Positions 17,002-25,724 of a stretch of 64,000 nt of DNA are shown here, one piece after another. The notes beneath the pieces are model-generated. The model was not told the origin of the DNA. It did no database searches and saw only the letters and a list, made by a program, of their open reading frames with translations. The stretch lies in NCBI GenBank assembly GCA_964605665.1, contig CAZSDP010000005.1:89683-153682 (forward strand), written 5' to 3'. The DNA comes from CAZSDP01 sp964605665 (GTDB lineage: Bacteria > Planctomycetota > UBA8108 > UBA1146). The position numbers and the translations under genes were made by a program. Numbering within the stretch: position 1 is the first letter of the stretch; each line of letters begins with the position of its first letter.

Positions 17002-17928
17002 TCAAGGTCGCTCGAGGCGTACCCCATCGATGTAGATCGTCTTTGCTTTCGATGGCGGCACGGTGAGCAGTGCGAGACCGGTCACGTCTGACCAAGATAG
17101 ATTGTGATGCTTTGGCATCTCTTTGATCAGATCGATGCGAATGTGCCTCCAACCCTTTTTGTTCAGCGTCTCATGCCGATAGAAACACTTGGTCTTCAAG
17201 ATGTCGGTATTGAAGGAAGTCCCTGGACCGTCCGCTTCGGTTCCGAAGTAGAGCGTGAATTTACCAAACTCATCATCGGTCGAGTAAATCCAAAGGTCGA
17301 GGATGCGATACCCCTCCTCGACTCGAGCTCCCTCGAATTTCGCGAGAGGGAGGCTACCGAAAGTCATTCCTCCAAAACCCTGTGATCCGCTCGACCACCG
17401 CAATGCCCCCTCACCTTCTCGGATGAATTCGGCTTCATCGGTGATCGCTGCCGATCTCGGTCGACGATCGAGGACGCCCGCTTCCGGCTCAGGAGGATCG
17501 GCCTCGAAGTTTGCCAGCCAAAAGAAGAGCTGAGATTCGATCATTGTTCGGAGCGGCTTGAGATGAGACTCCAGTGGAGTCTTCGGACCAAGCTTTTTGG
17601 AGACCTTCTGCAGTTCCACATACGCGCGTCGCCACTGCTGCTTGTCGATCGCCTTTTCGATCCTCGGGAGCTTTTTCGATTCCTTGCATGCAGATTCAAA
17701 TGCGGTGAGGACCTCTTTTGCTTCCCCTTTCGCACCCTTCTTTGCGCTCTTGAATGAAGACGCTGCAGCCTTGAAGTCTCCACTCGAAAAGTGCGCAAAT
17801 CCCTCCTCATAAGCGATCGCGGCTTCGGGAGTCGCTAATTCGATTTGAGGGGGACCCTCTTCTTTCAGTTTCTCGTCGGTGGGAGCCTGGAACAAACACA
17901 GCGCGAAAGTGAGGATTGCGATCGCCAT
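17002..17928 (-). CDS. exported protein with helical repeats and a carbohydrate-binding-like domain
   Basis: This 308-residue protein has a short N-terminal signal peptide (AIAILTFALCLFQAPT). Residues about 35-125 are helical and TPR-like (AIAYEEGFAHFSSGDFKAAASSFKSAKKGA). The C-terminal half is a beta-sandwich-like module with ALRWSSGSQGFGGMTF, YRILDLWIYSTDDEFGKFTLYFG and a final IYIDGVRLE strand, the pattern of several carbohydrate-binding modules and CIA30-like domains. No catalytic motif is seen and I cannot name a family. AAGGA stands seven bases before the ATG. Confidence 0.7.
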   Translation of the reverse strand: MAIAILTFALCLFQAPTDEKLKEEGPPQIELATPEAAIAYEEGFAHFSSGDFKAAASSFKSAKKGAKGEAKEVLTAFESACKESKKLPRIEKAIDKQQWRRAYVELQKVSKKLGPKTPLESHLKPLRTMIESQLFFWLANFEADPPEPEAGVLDRRPRSAAITDEAEFIREGEGALRWSSGSQGFGGMTFGSLPLAKFEGARVEEGYRILDLWIYSTDDEFGKFTLYFGTEADGPGTSFNTDILKTKCFYRHETLNKKGWRHIRIDLIKEMPKHHNLSWSDVTGLALLTVPPSKAKTIYIDGVRLERP

Positions 17929-18141
17929 TCAAGAGTCCTTCTCTAGGCCGATCCCGCTGCCCCGGATGGTCAGGAGGATCTGACTGCGGCGTGATTCTAC
18001 TCTCTGGAGGGAGCGGTGCGAAGCTCCCTTCTCAGGGATCGATGGTCGTTGTCGGTTGTGCTATAGGTTGTTCAGACCGAGTGGCTTCGAGAGGCCCAGT
18101 TGCGCCTCTCGCGAGCGGTAGACACGTGAAAGGAATCTGGA

Positions 18142-19761
18142 TTGTTCAGCATTTCTCGCCTCTACGCGACGCTGTTCGATTCTCCATTAGGCCTCCTTCA
18201 ATTGTTGTCGGGCACGGTATTGCTCGTGATTCTCGGTTGCCAGCCTGATCAGACTCCAGCCAAGCCACATCTCGTGGGACCGTCGTTTTCTGGAGTTCCT
18301 ACTCCGCCGCAAATTGCAGTGGATCGTGCTTCTTTACCGACACCGGTCGCCGATCCGCGAGAGCGAGCGATGGAAGCGGGGGAGGCTTGTGCTCGCTGCC
18401 ATATTCCTCCTCCGCCCGATGCGTTACCGAAGGAGGAGTGGGGACCTCAGATCTTGCAGATGGCGACGATGCCCCTTCCCGCCGGCGTCGATGCATTGGA
18501 CCTGCAAGAGTTGGCGGACTCGATCGCACACTACGAAGAGAACGCTCCATCGGAGTGGCGAGTCGATCCTCCCCAAGAATCGGGGAGCAAGCCGCAGTAT
18601 CGAGTGGCTGAGTACACTCCCGCTCCCTTGGTCAGCGAGAGGATTCCGGCGGTCTCATTCCTGACGTGGAGTATTCCTGAGGAGGGCGCTGCCCCTCACT
18701 TACTTGCGGCGGAGATGCGAAGCGGAACGATTTTGCGTCTCTCCCCCCAAGCTTCTGCTCCCACAGATCTCGGCTTGGACGCACCGATTCGCTGGAATTA
18801 CCCCGGTCATATCGCCCATGGCGACATCAATCAGGACGGGCGGCTCGATCGCATCGTCGCGGGCCTGGGTGGTCTGAACCCGACGAGAGATGAGAGTGGG
18901 GGAGTTCAGATCCTCGTTGCGGGGGAGAGTCGCCCCAGAAATGTCGGACCTCCTTCGAATCGCGTGAGTGATGCGCAATCGACCGATCTCGATGGGGATG
19001 GAGACACCGACCTGCTGGTCGCCGCATTTGGTTGGCGCGGTGAAGGGCAGTTGATGTGGTATGAGCAAACGGAGCCATTTCGTTTTGTCGCCCGATCGAT
19101 CGACGAGAGGGACGGTTTTATCCATGTGGCTCCGGAAGATCTCGATGGCGATGGAGATGTCGACTTTGCTGCGGTCTTAGCCCAAGAGTTTGAAGAAGTG
19201 ATCGTCTTCGTCAACGAAGGTGGCGGCTCATTTCGACCGATCGTTGTCGAGAAGGGGCCACATCCCGGGTGGGGATATTCCGGATTGCGATTAGTCGACC
19301 TCGATGGAGATGGTGACTCCGACTTCCTCGTGACCCATGGCGACACCCTCGATGTCGCGGTGGTCAAGCCGTACCACGGCGTGGGTTGGATCGAGAACTT
19401 GGGGAATCTGCGCTTTCAAAGCCACGAGATCGGTTCGTTGCCCGGCTGCGAGTGCGCGGCGTTTGGGGACGCAGACTCCGATGGAGACCTCGATGTCGTG
19501 GCAGTGTCGTGGATGCCTCAGCTCGATCCCGATCGCTGGCCGATCGAGCAGCTCGACAGCGTGGTTCTCTTCGAACGCGTGGGTGAGGGGTGGCGTCGGC
19601 ACGTTTTAGAGAGGGGGAATCCCCTCCATGCGGCGGTGGAGATGGGAGACCTCGACGGAGATGGTGATCAAGATATCGCGGTCGGTAACTATGTCTGGAT
19701 GGAAGAAGATGGCGTGCCGAGGCAGCGCCGTGATTATCTGACAGTTTTTTATCGCGAATGA
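18142..19761 (+). CDS. lipoprotein with a haem-binding CxxCH and FG-GAP/VCBS beta-propeller
   Basis: This 539-residue protein starts at TTG with AAAGGA seven bases upstream. The leader ends in a lipobox (VILGCQPD), so it should be lipid-anchored outside the cytoplasmic membrane. GEACARCHIPPP carries one c-type haem motif. The rest is an FG-GAP/VCBS propeller whose calcium-binding blades repeat DLDGDGDxDxLVA, at DINQDGRLD, DLDGDGDTDLLVAAFG, DLDGDGDVDFAAV, DLDGDGDSDFLV, DADSDGDLDVVAV and DLDGDGDQDIAVG. A haem domain plus a propeller suggests substrate-binding redox chemistry, but no enzyme can be named. A 9-pair hairpin at 19762-19790 follows the stop. Confidence 0.85.
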   Translation: MFSISRLYATLFDSPLGLLQLLSGTVLLVILGCQPDQTPAKPHLVGPSFSGVPTPPQIAVDRASLPTPVADPRERAMEAGEACARCHIPPPPDALPKEEWGPQILQMATMPLPAGVDALDLQELADSIAHYEENAPSEWRVDPPQESGSKPQYRVAEYTPAPLVSERIPAVSFLTWSIPEEGAAPHLLAAEMRSGTILRLSPQASAPTDLGLDAPIRWNYPGHIAHGDINQDGRLDRIVAGLGGLNPTRDESGGVQILVAGESRPRNVGPPSNRVSDAQSTDLDGDGDTDLLVAAFGWRGEGQLMWYEQTEPFRFVARSIDERDGFIHVAPEDLDGDGDVDFAAVLAQEFEEVIVFVNEGGGSFRPIVVEKGPHPGWGYSGLRLVDLDGDGDSDFLVTHGDTLDVAVVKPYHGVGWIENLGNLRFQSHEIGSLPGCECAAFGDADSDGDLDVVAVSWMPQLDPDRWPIEQLDSVVLFERVGEGWRRHVLERGNPLHAAVEMGDLDGDGDQDIAVGNYVWMEEDGVPRQRRDYLTVFYRE

Positions 19762-19790
19762 TCGCTCGGTCCCCGTTGGACACCGAGCGA
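19762..19790. terminator. hairpin between convergent genes
   Basis: TCGCTCGGT and ACCGAGCGA form a nine-pair stem with an 11-base loop immediately after the FG-GAP gene stop. No T run follows, so it is only a possible bidirectional end signal. Confidence 0.4.
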
Positions 19791-19816
19791 GCACTGCTCA
19801 CCGCTGAAGATTCGAG

Positions 19817-21910
19817 CTAGTGATCAGAGGGTGAACTCTCGGTTTCATCGGGGGGGAGTTGATCGGGAGGAGGTCCATCGGGCCAAATCTCGAGATCTTC
19901 GTAGACGATCGATCTCAGCTTGAGTTCGTTGGGAGCGAGGTCGAACAAGTCGATCTTCTCATCGAGCTGGGCGAGGAGGGTTCGGGCATATCGAGGTTGG
20001 TACATCTTCCAAAGCAGGTGCGCCTCGAGAAGCCAATAGAGCGGGACATCTGGTTCGAGGCGGCGCGCTGCTTCAAAGAGTGGTCGAGCATTGGCGTATT
20101 GCCCTGCTGACTCGAGTAGTTGACCGTAATGGGAGCGAGGAGCGGCGTAGTAAGGGTCGCTCTCGATCGCCTTTTCGAATGCTTGGGCTGCTGCTTCATA
20201 GTTGTTGGACGCGAGCTGGATCAACCCGAGTGAGTTCCAACTCCTCGCAAAGTGGGGAGCGATCGCGAGGGCGCGTTCGAAGTGTTCGATCGCCTCGCTT
20301 TGAAGCTTAGATGCGCGTTCGACCTCTCCTTGTGAACCGGCGCTTGCCGCTGCAGCGATCGTCAGGAGACCGAGTCGGTGTTCTGCGGTTGCTTCGGCCC
20401 ATTTGAGTCTCGTTCCCCTTTCGTAGTACTGCCGAGCCTCTTCGATCTTCCCCTGCTCTTCGAGGGCCTGCCCGAGTGCGACCGGATCTTGGACAAACTC
20501 CGCATACCGCTCATTCGAGCGGAGGGGATCGAATTGCAGCAGTAAGAGGAGTCCGAGGGAGAGGCCGAGAAGGGTACCGCGCATTCGCAGGGAGAAGCGG
20601 CGATCGAAGATCGCAGAGAGCGCAGCACCAGCTGGAACTGCGCCCAAAGCGAGCAGGGGAGCACGCTCTTGGGCGTTGACCACGAAACAGAGTGCGATCG
20701 TTGATTGGACCGCGAGCAATGAGCAGAGGACTGCTCGATTGCGCAGAAGTGTTCGAGAGTAGATCAGTCCCGTCAAGAGGAGTGGAATCACGATTCCACT
20801 TCGGCCTGGCCAGTGACGCAGAGTGACCGAGCGCTCACGCTCGAGACGAAAGTTTCGCTCTTGAGGGACATCGAAACTGTGGACTAAGGCGAGGAGTTGC
20901 GCTCCCACTGGCCAGGAGAAGCGGGGAGATGGTGGGGTGCTCTCCGTGGCGGGATGGTCTCGATTTTCCAAAACTCGCGGGGGAGGGCTTGGGGCGGAGA
21001 GCCCATCGAAGCCGAGACCTTCTCCGCTTTGGTGGGCGAGCATGAAACGCGTCATCGAGTCTTCGATCGGGTGCCAACGGTGACTCTCAGTTGGTGAGGT
21101 CGTGATCAGCAGTGCAGTGATCGTCAGGGCGAGACCGGCGAGTATCGCTAAAGAGCCGCGAACCGCCTCCGCTCGACCGACTCCCGACCGACCGGCGAAG
21201 TAAATCAGTGGGATGAGCGCCAGGATGGCCGCTGACTCGGTGAGTGTCGCCAATCCGAGGACCGCCCCGGCGAGGAACCAATCTCGGGGTTGTCGTGAGG
21301 CTGCCGCGATCATGGTCACTCGGGTGAGAAGGACGATCGAGAAGGTGTACAGAGTCACTGCGAGCCAGTGGACGCAGTAGAAGACGGGCAGAAAGCCGAT
21401 GGCGTAGATTGAACCTGCCGCAACGGCGACACGAAGTCCGCCGAGGCGAAGTGCGATGGAGGCGATGAGAACCGCGGTCAGGCTGTCGAGGATCGCTTGC
21501 AGACTCTTTGTCGACCAGGTGAAGGACACCGCTTCTTCGGGATTCCACGGAGAACCGAAGAGCTTGGCTCCTGCGGCGAGCAAGGTGGAGTAGAGCGGTG
21601 AAGGGGAGACTGAACTCTCACCTTGGACTCGAGTGCCTTCGTGGGGAACTCCCACCTCGACGAGGGTTCTCTCCTCTGCGACCGGCGTGAAGAACCAAGG
21701 ATCGCTTGCAGCATGCTCTATGAGAACGATCGCGCGCAGGACCAAGGCGCCCAAAAAAATGCAGATCGCCCAGCGTGGAGCGAGCCGCAAATCGTTCTGC
21801 CCTCGACGTTGATCGAGGGAGGAGGCGTGACTCTCGGCGGCGGAACCCTCTTTCAGTTCAGAAGGCTTCACAGCGCTGTGATCTTTTGACTCTGGGCGTT
21901 CGCTCGACAA
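19817..21910 (-). CDS. GT39/ArnT-like membrane glycosyltransferase fused to TPR domain
   Basis: This 697-residue protein has a disordered N-terminus, about 10-11 membrane spans between residues 45 and 475, then a soluble C-terminal region of TPR repeats (e.g. HFERALAIAPHFARSWNSLGLIQLASNNYEAAAQAFEKAIESDPYYAAPRSHYGQLLESAGQYANARPLFEAARRLEPD). The membrane part resembles GT-C polyprenyl-phosphate-sugar transferases (PMT/ArnT type). The acidic pair expected in the first periplasmic loop is not obvious (DPWFFTPVAEERT), so the catalytic role is uncertain. The start is a TTG with GAGGA upstream. It is convergent with the FG-GAP gene. Confidence 0.7.
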   Translation of the reverse strand: MSSERPESKDHSAVKPSELKEGSAAESHASSLDQRRGQNDLRLAPRWAICIFLGALVLRAIVLIEHAASDPWFFTPVAEERTLVEVGVPHEGTRVQGESSVSPSPLYSTLLAAGAKLFGSPWNPEEAVSFTWSTKSLQAILDSLTAVLIASIALRLGGLRVAVAAGSIYAIGFLPVFYCVHWLAVTLYTFSIVLLTRVTMIAAASRQPRDWFLAGAVLGLATLTESAAILALIPLIYFAGRSGVGRAEAVRGSLAILAGLALTITALLITTSPTESHRWHPIEDSMTRFMLAHQSGEGLGFDGLSAPSPPPRVLENRDHPATESTPPSPRFSWPVGAQLLALVHSFDVPQERNFRLERERSVTLRHWPGRSGIVIPLLLTGLIYSRTLLRNRAVLCSLLAVQSTIALCFVVNAQERAPLLALGAVPAGAALSAIFDRRFSLRMRGTLLGLSLGLLLLLQFDPLRSNERYAEFVQDPVALGQALEEQGKIEEARQYYERGTRLKWAEATAEHRLGLLTIAAAASAGSQGEVERASKLQSEAIEHFERALAIAPHFARSWNSLGLIQLASNNYEAAAQAFEKAIESDPYYAAPRSHYGQLLESAGQYANARPLFEAARRLEPDVPLYWLLEAHLLWKMYQPRYARTLLAQLDEKIDLFDLAPNELKLRSIVYEDLEIWPDGPPPDQLPPDETESSPSDH

Positions 21911-21943
21911 TGGGCGGTGTCCTCTATGAGCACCGAAGAGTGA

Positions 21944-22372
21944 TCAGATTCCACTTTCGATGCGAAAGGGTCCAGCGGTTCCAGTGATGCGACTCAGGCA
22001 GGTTTCCATCTCGTGGTTGCCGAGAAACTTCTCCTGAAGCTCACCGTCTTTTGACTCGATCAGGCGGTAGGTGGCTCCGTCGTTGAGATAGAAGCCGATG
22101 GTGGAAAAGGAACGGTCATAAACTCTGGTCAGGCGCAGGTCTTCACTCTCGTAGCGACGGATCGTTTCACCGATGTAGCAGACCAATTCGCCATTGTCGG
22201 CGCGTCCCGGAGCGTTCACGACGACCTTGCTGAACTCCTCCGCAAGTTCGAATGGGGCGGGCTCTACCGGTTCGGTGATCGGTCCGGCGCACCCGATGGA
22301 TCCGCCGATGATCAAAAGGAAACAGAAAAATAGAGGGCTCTTCAGCAGAGAGAAGAAACGGTGGAGATCCAT
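21944..22372 (-). CDS. hypothetical lipoprotein
   Basis: This protein has 142 residues from the ATG at 22372, which begins MDLHRFFSLLKSP, a hydrophobic stretch, and the lipobox GGSIGCAG, so lipid anchoring is expected. The mature part is small, mixed alpha/beta and without recognisable domain; it contains two cysteines (ELVCYIGE, METCLSRI) that could pair. AAAGGG lies about 10 bases before the start. An upstream in-frame ATG exists at 22411 but would put extra residues before the signal peptide. Function is unknown. Confidence 0.7.
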   Translation of the reverse strand: MDLHRFFSLLKSPLFFCFLLIIGGSIGCAGPITEPVEPAPFELAEEFSKVVVNAPGRADNGELVCYIGETIRRYESEDLRLTRVYDRSFSTIGFYLNDGATYRLIESKDGELQEKFLGNHEMETCLSRITGTAGPFRIESGI

Positions 22373-23094
22373 TGGACGAGTTCCCTTTCGATGCTCAGCT
22401 CCGTCGATCACGGCTCACTGAGTCAGTTGACCTGAGCGAGAGAATGGCCGCGACTGTCGGGGAGAACCGAAGGTGCGACCAAGGCGCAGTGTAGCATCTG
22501 TGCCTTCGATCTTGGACCGCTCCCCGAGGGGTGATTTTCAAGAATCGCCCCTCCAGGAGGAGGTGATCGTGTGTCCGATCGCGCGGAGAGCCTGAAATTG
22601 CTCTCCGACACATTTTTCGACGGGATCGCTCCCACGGTGCTGCCTGAGGAGAGCCCGGCGATGGCTCTGATCCTCATTTGAGTTGGTCTTCCGGGAGATT
22701 TACCTCTTCTCGTTCCACGATCGGTCTCGCAAAAATAGCGATCGAAACCGCCAGAATTCCCGCCTCCGCGTAGCGATTCACACTTTTTGTCGAGTTTTTG
22801 CGTACTCAGACTGCACGTCTCCCCGTCAGGCGACCGATAGAGAGGTCAATGGCCCCTCGAGTTCCCGCCCGGTTCTTGCGCCGTCTAGAGGTGGTCCCGG
22901 AGTCGATTTGCCGCCTTGGTGCGAATTGGCATGTCTGAAGATCCTCGAGATCTGGTCGTGCGATTCCGAAGAGGCAGGTCACCACTGCCACGCTGATGCG
23001 CGGTGGTGGTAGGTACAGAGGGACCGGCGAGCCGATACGGCATACGACGGATTCTCACCATAGAGTTGATTGGTTCGTCAGGGAAAGGTTCGCG
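22373..23094. other. long intergenic region with one hairpin
   Basis: This stretch of about 720 bases lies between the divergent lipoprotein and tyrosine-kinase genes. Frames of 60-110 codons exist but look like chance (Arg/Ser/His-rich, no conserved character). The one structured element I see is the hairpin listed at 22526-22553. It is roomy enough for regulatory sequence or a small RNA, but I cannot show either. Confidence 0.45.
22526..22553. other. eleven-pair hairpin of unknown role
   Basis: GAGGGGTGATT and AATCGCCCCTC pair over 11 positions with one G-U, around TTCAAG. It has no T run on either side, and no adjacent gene is close enough to assign it. Confidence 0.45.
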
Positions 23095-25311
23095 ATGGAG
23101 TTCAAGGAGTATCTCGCGATCATTCGCAGGCGTTGGCTCCTTTTCTTCCCGATCTTCCTGCTGATTATCGGGGCTCACATGATGTGGGTCTCCTTCTTGC
23201 AGCAGGATCGGTTTGATGCCACCTCTCGGGTGGTGATCGGGAGCGAAGACGTCGTGCAAGTGAGTGGGATCGAGTCCTTCCCATCCAGTCCATGGAAGGG
23301 ACTCTCACGAAGGACCAAGGAAGCGACGCTCGGAGACTATCCGGTGATCCGTTGCGCAGCGGAGATCGCGCGAGGCGATCGACCATTCCTCAGCTCGCAG
23401 TTTCTTGAGGAGACGATGGTCGAGCGGGTTCGAGAAGGCGTGGAACACGTCCGAACCAACTACTCAGAGAGCGAAGAAGATCTCGAGCGTCTGATCGGAG
23501 ACATTCAAGAGAGTCTCTCCTTGAAGGCACTTTCCGACAGCCAGATCGTCGAACTCTCCTGTGAAGGAGAGAATGATCTCACCCCGTTGATCTTCTCTTG
23601 GTCCGTTGCGGAAGCAGCGAGTCAGTTCCACACCGAGAAGTCACAGGAGAATGTCCAGCGCTACCTCACAGAGCTTCATCTGCGAATCATAACTTCGGAG
23701 GAAGAGTTCCGTGCCGCGCAGAATCAGCTCTCCACCGCTCAAAAAGAGACGGGGATCGCAAACCTCACCGATAAACAACGCGTGATTTTGGACGCGATCT
23801 ATCGACTCGAGGAGCAAGACTCTCGTTTACAGGCCAATCTCCGCAAGAATGATCGGATGATTCAGTATCGACTGCAGAATCAGACCTTCGGAAATCGGCC
23901 GGGGAGCGTTGACACCCCTTCGACCAAGGAATCGCCTGAGCTCGCGAAAATTCGCAGCCGGCTGATCGACGCGAGGATCACTCTCGATAGCAAACTCGGT
24001 TCTCTCTCTCCTCAGAACCCGGAGGTTATCACCGCTCAGGCGGTGGTCAGCGGGCTCGAGAGCTTACTGCAAGAGACGCAAAACCGTGATCTCGTGGAGC
24101 AATTTGACGAGTTTGCTCACGAGACCAACGACCTCATCGAGAAGAACACGCTGTACACCTTGGAGCGTCAGGTGTTGTCTGAGCGAATCGGCGAGTTGAA
24201 CGACAGCCTGCTCGAGCTCAATGTGCAGCGACAGGATATCGCTCCACTGCAGTTCGCATACGAAGAGACTCGAAAGCGTCTCGAGGACCTTCGTACTACC
24301 GAAAAGAAAGCGCAGTGGATCGCGGCGGGGCAACTGGGAACCGTGATGGTTCATGATCCTGCGATCACCGCTCGACCGATTGGTCGAGGAGGACTCGGCG
24401 CGGGTCCCTTGACGTTGTCGATGTTGATGGCGTTTATCTTCGCGTTGGGCGTGGTTTATGTGGTCGAGTACGTCGACACCAGGGTCAAGAGTGAAGACGA
24501 CATCCGTCGTTACTTGAATCTGCCACTGCTGGGCATCATTCCAAAAGAAGCAGGTCCGGGACGCGTCCTGACCGATGCCCCCCTGCAGAGCGAGATTTCC
24601 GAGAAGTTCAACACCGCGGCGACTCTGATCATGAGCGCCTCCCGTGAATTTAACCTACGGTCACTGATGGTCTGTAGCGCGATCGCCCGAGAAGGTAAGA
24701 CGACTGTCTCGGTCAATCTGGCCATCGCACTGGCTCGAAAAGGAGCCCGAGTCGTATTGATCGACGGTGATCTCCGATTGAGCCAAGTGCACAACCTGCT
24801 CGGTTGCTCCAATCATGTCGGCCTGGCCAACGCTCTCGATGGACAAATCGATTCGCAACGGATCATCGAGGGAGTGATGACCGATGATGATTTCCGCGGA
24901 CGCACCGCTTCGGCGCTTTCCGTGGTGCAGCGCTCTCACGTTCCCAACCTCGATGTGATCGCCAGTGGTCCTCCGACCTCTGACCCCGTTCAGCTCTTGG
25001 AGTCGGGTCGCTTGTCGAAGGTGATCGCCGAACTCAAGCAGCAGTACGATTTCGTGATTTTCGATACGCCACCGATCAACAAGGTCGGCGATGCTCTGAC
25101 GATCAGCTCTTGCGTCGACGGCAGTATTTTTGTCGTCGGTTCGGGACAAACCGAACAGCAGGACGTCTCCTGGGCAAAGCACCTCTTGTCGAATGTTCAG
25201 GCGAACGTACTCGGGGTGTTCCTCAACAAGTTCTCGAAGCAGCGAGGTGGCGAGTATTACTACTACTACTCGGACAACCGTCGCCGCAAGCGCTCGCGAA
25301 ATTTCGCTTAG
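23095..25311 (+). CDS. Wzc-type polysaccharide biosynthesis tyrosine autokinase
   Basis: This 738-residue inner-membrane protein has an N-terminal Wzz chain-length domain and a C-terminal BY-kinase. The first helix is RRRWLLFFPIFLLIIGAHMMW. A long coiled-coil-rich periplasmic part (about 200-410) and a second helix (TLSMLMAFIFALGVVYVVEY) follow. The kinase has Walker A SAIAREGKTTVSVN (Lys535), A' VVLIDGDLR and B FVIFDTPP, and a C-terminal tyrosine cluster YYYYYSD for autophosphorylation. The ATG at 23095 has AAAGG six bases upstream. Such kinases control export of long polysaccharides. No Wza, Wzx, Wzy or glycosyltransferase genes accompany it. A strong terminator follows. Confidence 0.93.
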   Translation: MEFKEYLAIIRRRWLLFFPIFLLIIGAHMMWVSFLQQDRFDATSRVVIGSEDVVQVSGIESFPSSPWKGLSRRTKEATLGDYPVIRCAAEIARGDRPFLSSQFLEETMVERVREGVEHVRTNYSESEEDLERLIGDIQESLSLKALSDSQIVELSCEGENDLTPLIFSWSVAEAASQFHTEKSQENVQRYLTELHLRIITSEEEFRAAQNQLSTAQKETGIANLTDKQRVILDAIYRLEEQDSRLQANLRKNDRMIQYRLQNQTFGNRPGSVDTPSTKESPELAKIRSRLIDARITLDSKLGSLSPQNPEVITAQAVVSGLESLLQETQNRDLVEQFDEFAHETNDLIEKNTLYTLERQVLSERIGELNDSLLELNVQRQDIAPLQFAYEETRKRLEDLRTTEKKAQWIAAGQLGTVMVHDPAITARPIGRGGLGAGPLTLSMLMAFIFALGVVYVVEYVDTRVKSEDDIRRYLNLPLLGIIPKEAGPGRVLTDAPLQSEISEKFNTAATLIMSASREFNLRSLMVCSAIAREGKTTVSVNLAIALARKGARVVLIDGDLRLSQVHNLLGCSNHVGLANALDGQIDSQRIIEGVMTDDDFRGRTASALSVVQRSHVPNLDVIASGPPTSDPVQLLESGRLSKVIAELKQQYDFVIFDTPPINKVGDALTISSCVDGSIFVVGSGQTEQQDVSWAKHLLSNVQANVLGVFLNKFSKQRGGEYYYYYSDNRRRKRSRNFA

Positions 25312-25390
25312 CGCGTCCGTGCCCCAGTCGGGTCGCCTCGGGGAGGTGGCGCAAGGCTCGGTGGGACGGAAGGAAGGTGTGGCTCGTAAC

Positions 25391-25431
25391 GGGGGACGAA
25401 GCGTCCAAGACGCTTCGTCCCCCTCCTATTT
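25391..25431 (+). terminator. terminator of the tyrosine-kinase gene
   Basis: GGGGGACGAAGCGTC, loop CAA, and GACGCTTCGTCCCCC form a perfect 15-pair stem about 80 bases past the stop, followed by TCCTATTT. Confidence 0.8.
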
Positions 25432-25519
25432 AGCGAGACTGGATGTTAAAGCGGTCGACGTCTCAGAAGTTGGGGCGACGTCTTTGGAAAGATCCGGTAC
25501 GATCCCGAGAGATGCCCGA

Positions 25520-25593
25520 GGGCGATTAGCTCAGTTGGCTAGAGCGCTACCCTTACAAGGTAGATGTCACTGGTTCGAGTCCAGTATCGCCCA
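25520..25593 (+). tRNA. tRNA-Val (anticodon TAC)
   Basis: The acceptor is GGGCGAT/ATCGCCC, identical to the other tRNA-Val of the window. The anticodon stem CTACC/GGTAG holds CTTACAA (TAC), and the T arm contains GGTTCGAGTCC. Discriminator A has no encoded CCA and is followed by TTTTT. Confidence 0.97.
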
Positions 25594-25671
25594 TTTTTAC
25601 TCTTCTTTGTATTTCGAAGGAAATCTCTGACGTGGAGCTTCTCGCTCCAGATATCAGTTCGAGTTCGTGTT

Positions 25672-25724
25672 TTTCAGCGGCTGCTCATCTTTCAGCAGCT
25701 GCCCATCTTTCAGCGGCTAATCAG
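25672..25724. repeat. 18-bp tandem array
   Basis: The units are TTTCAGCGGCTGCTCATC, TTTCAGCAGCTGCCCATC and a partial third TTTCAGCGGCTAATCAG. The array overlaps the 3' end of the esterase gene and continues into non-coding DNA towards the tRNA-Val. Confidence 0.75.

Noticed and set aside
22683..23012. 109-codon plus-strand frame before the tyrosine kinase
   Set aside because: Arg/Ser/His/Cys-rich with no conserved pattern and no ribosome binding site.
25470..25503. possible promoter for tRNA-Val(TAC): TTGGGG and TACGAT
   Set aside because: Spacing is 22 bases, too long for a sigma70 promoter.
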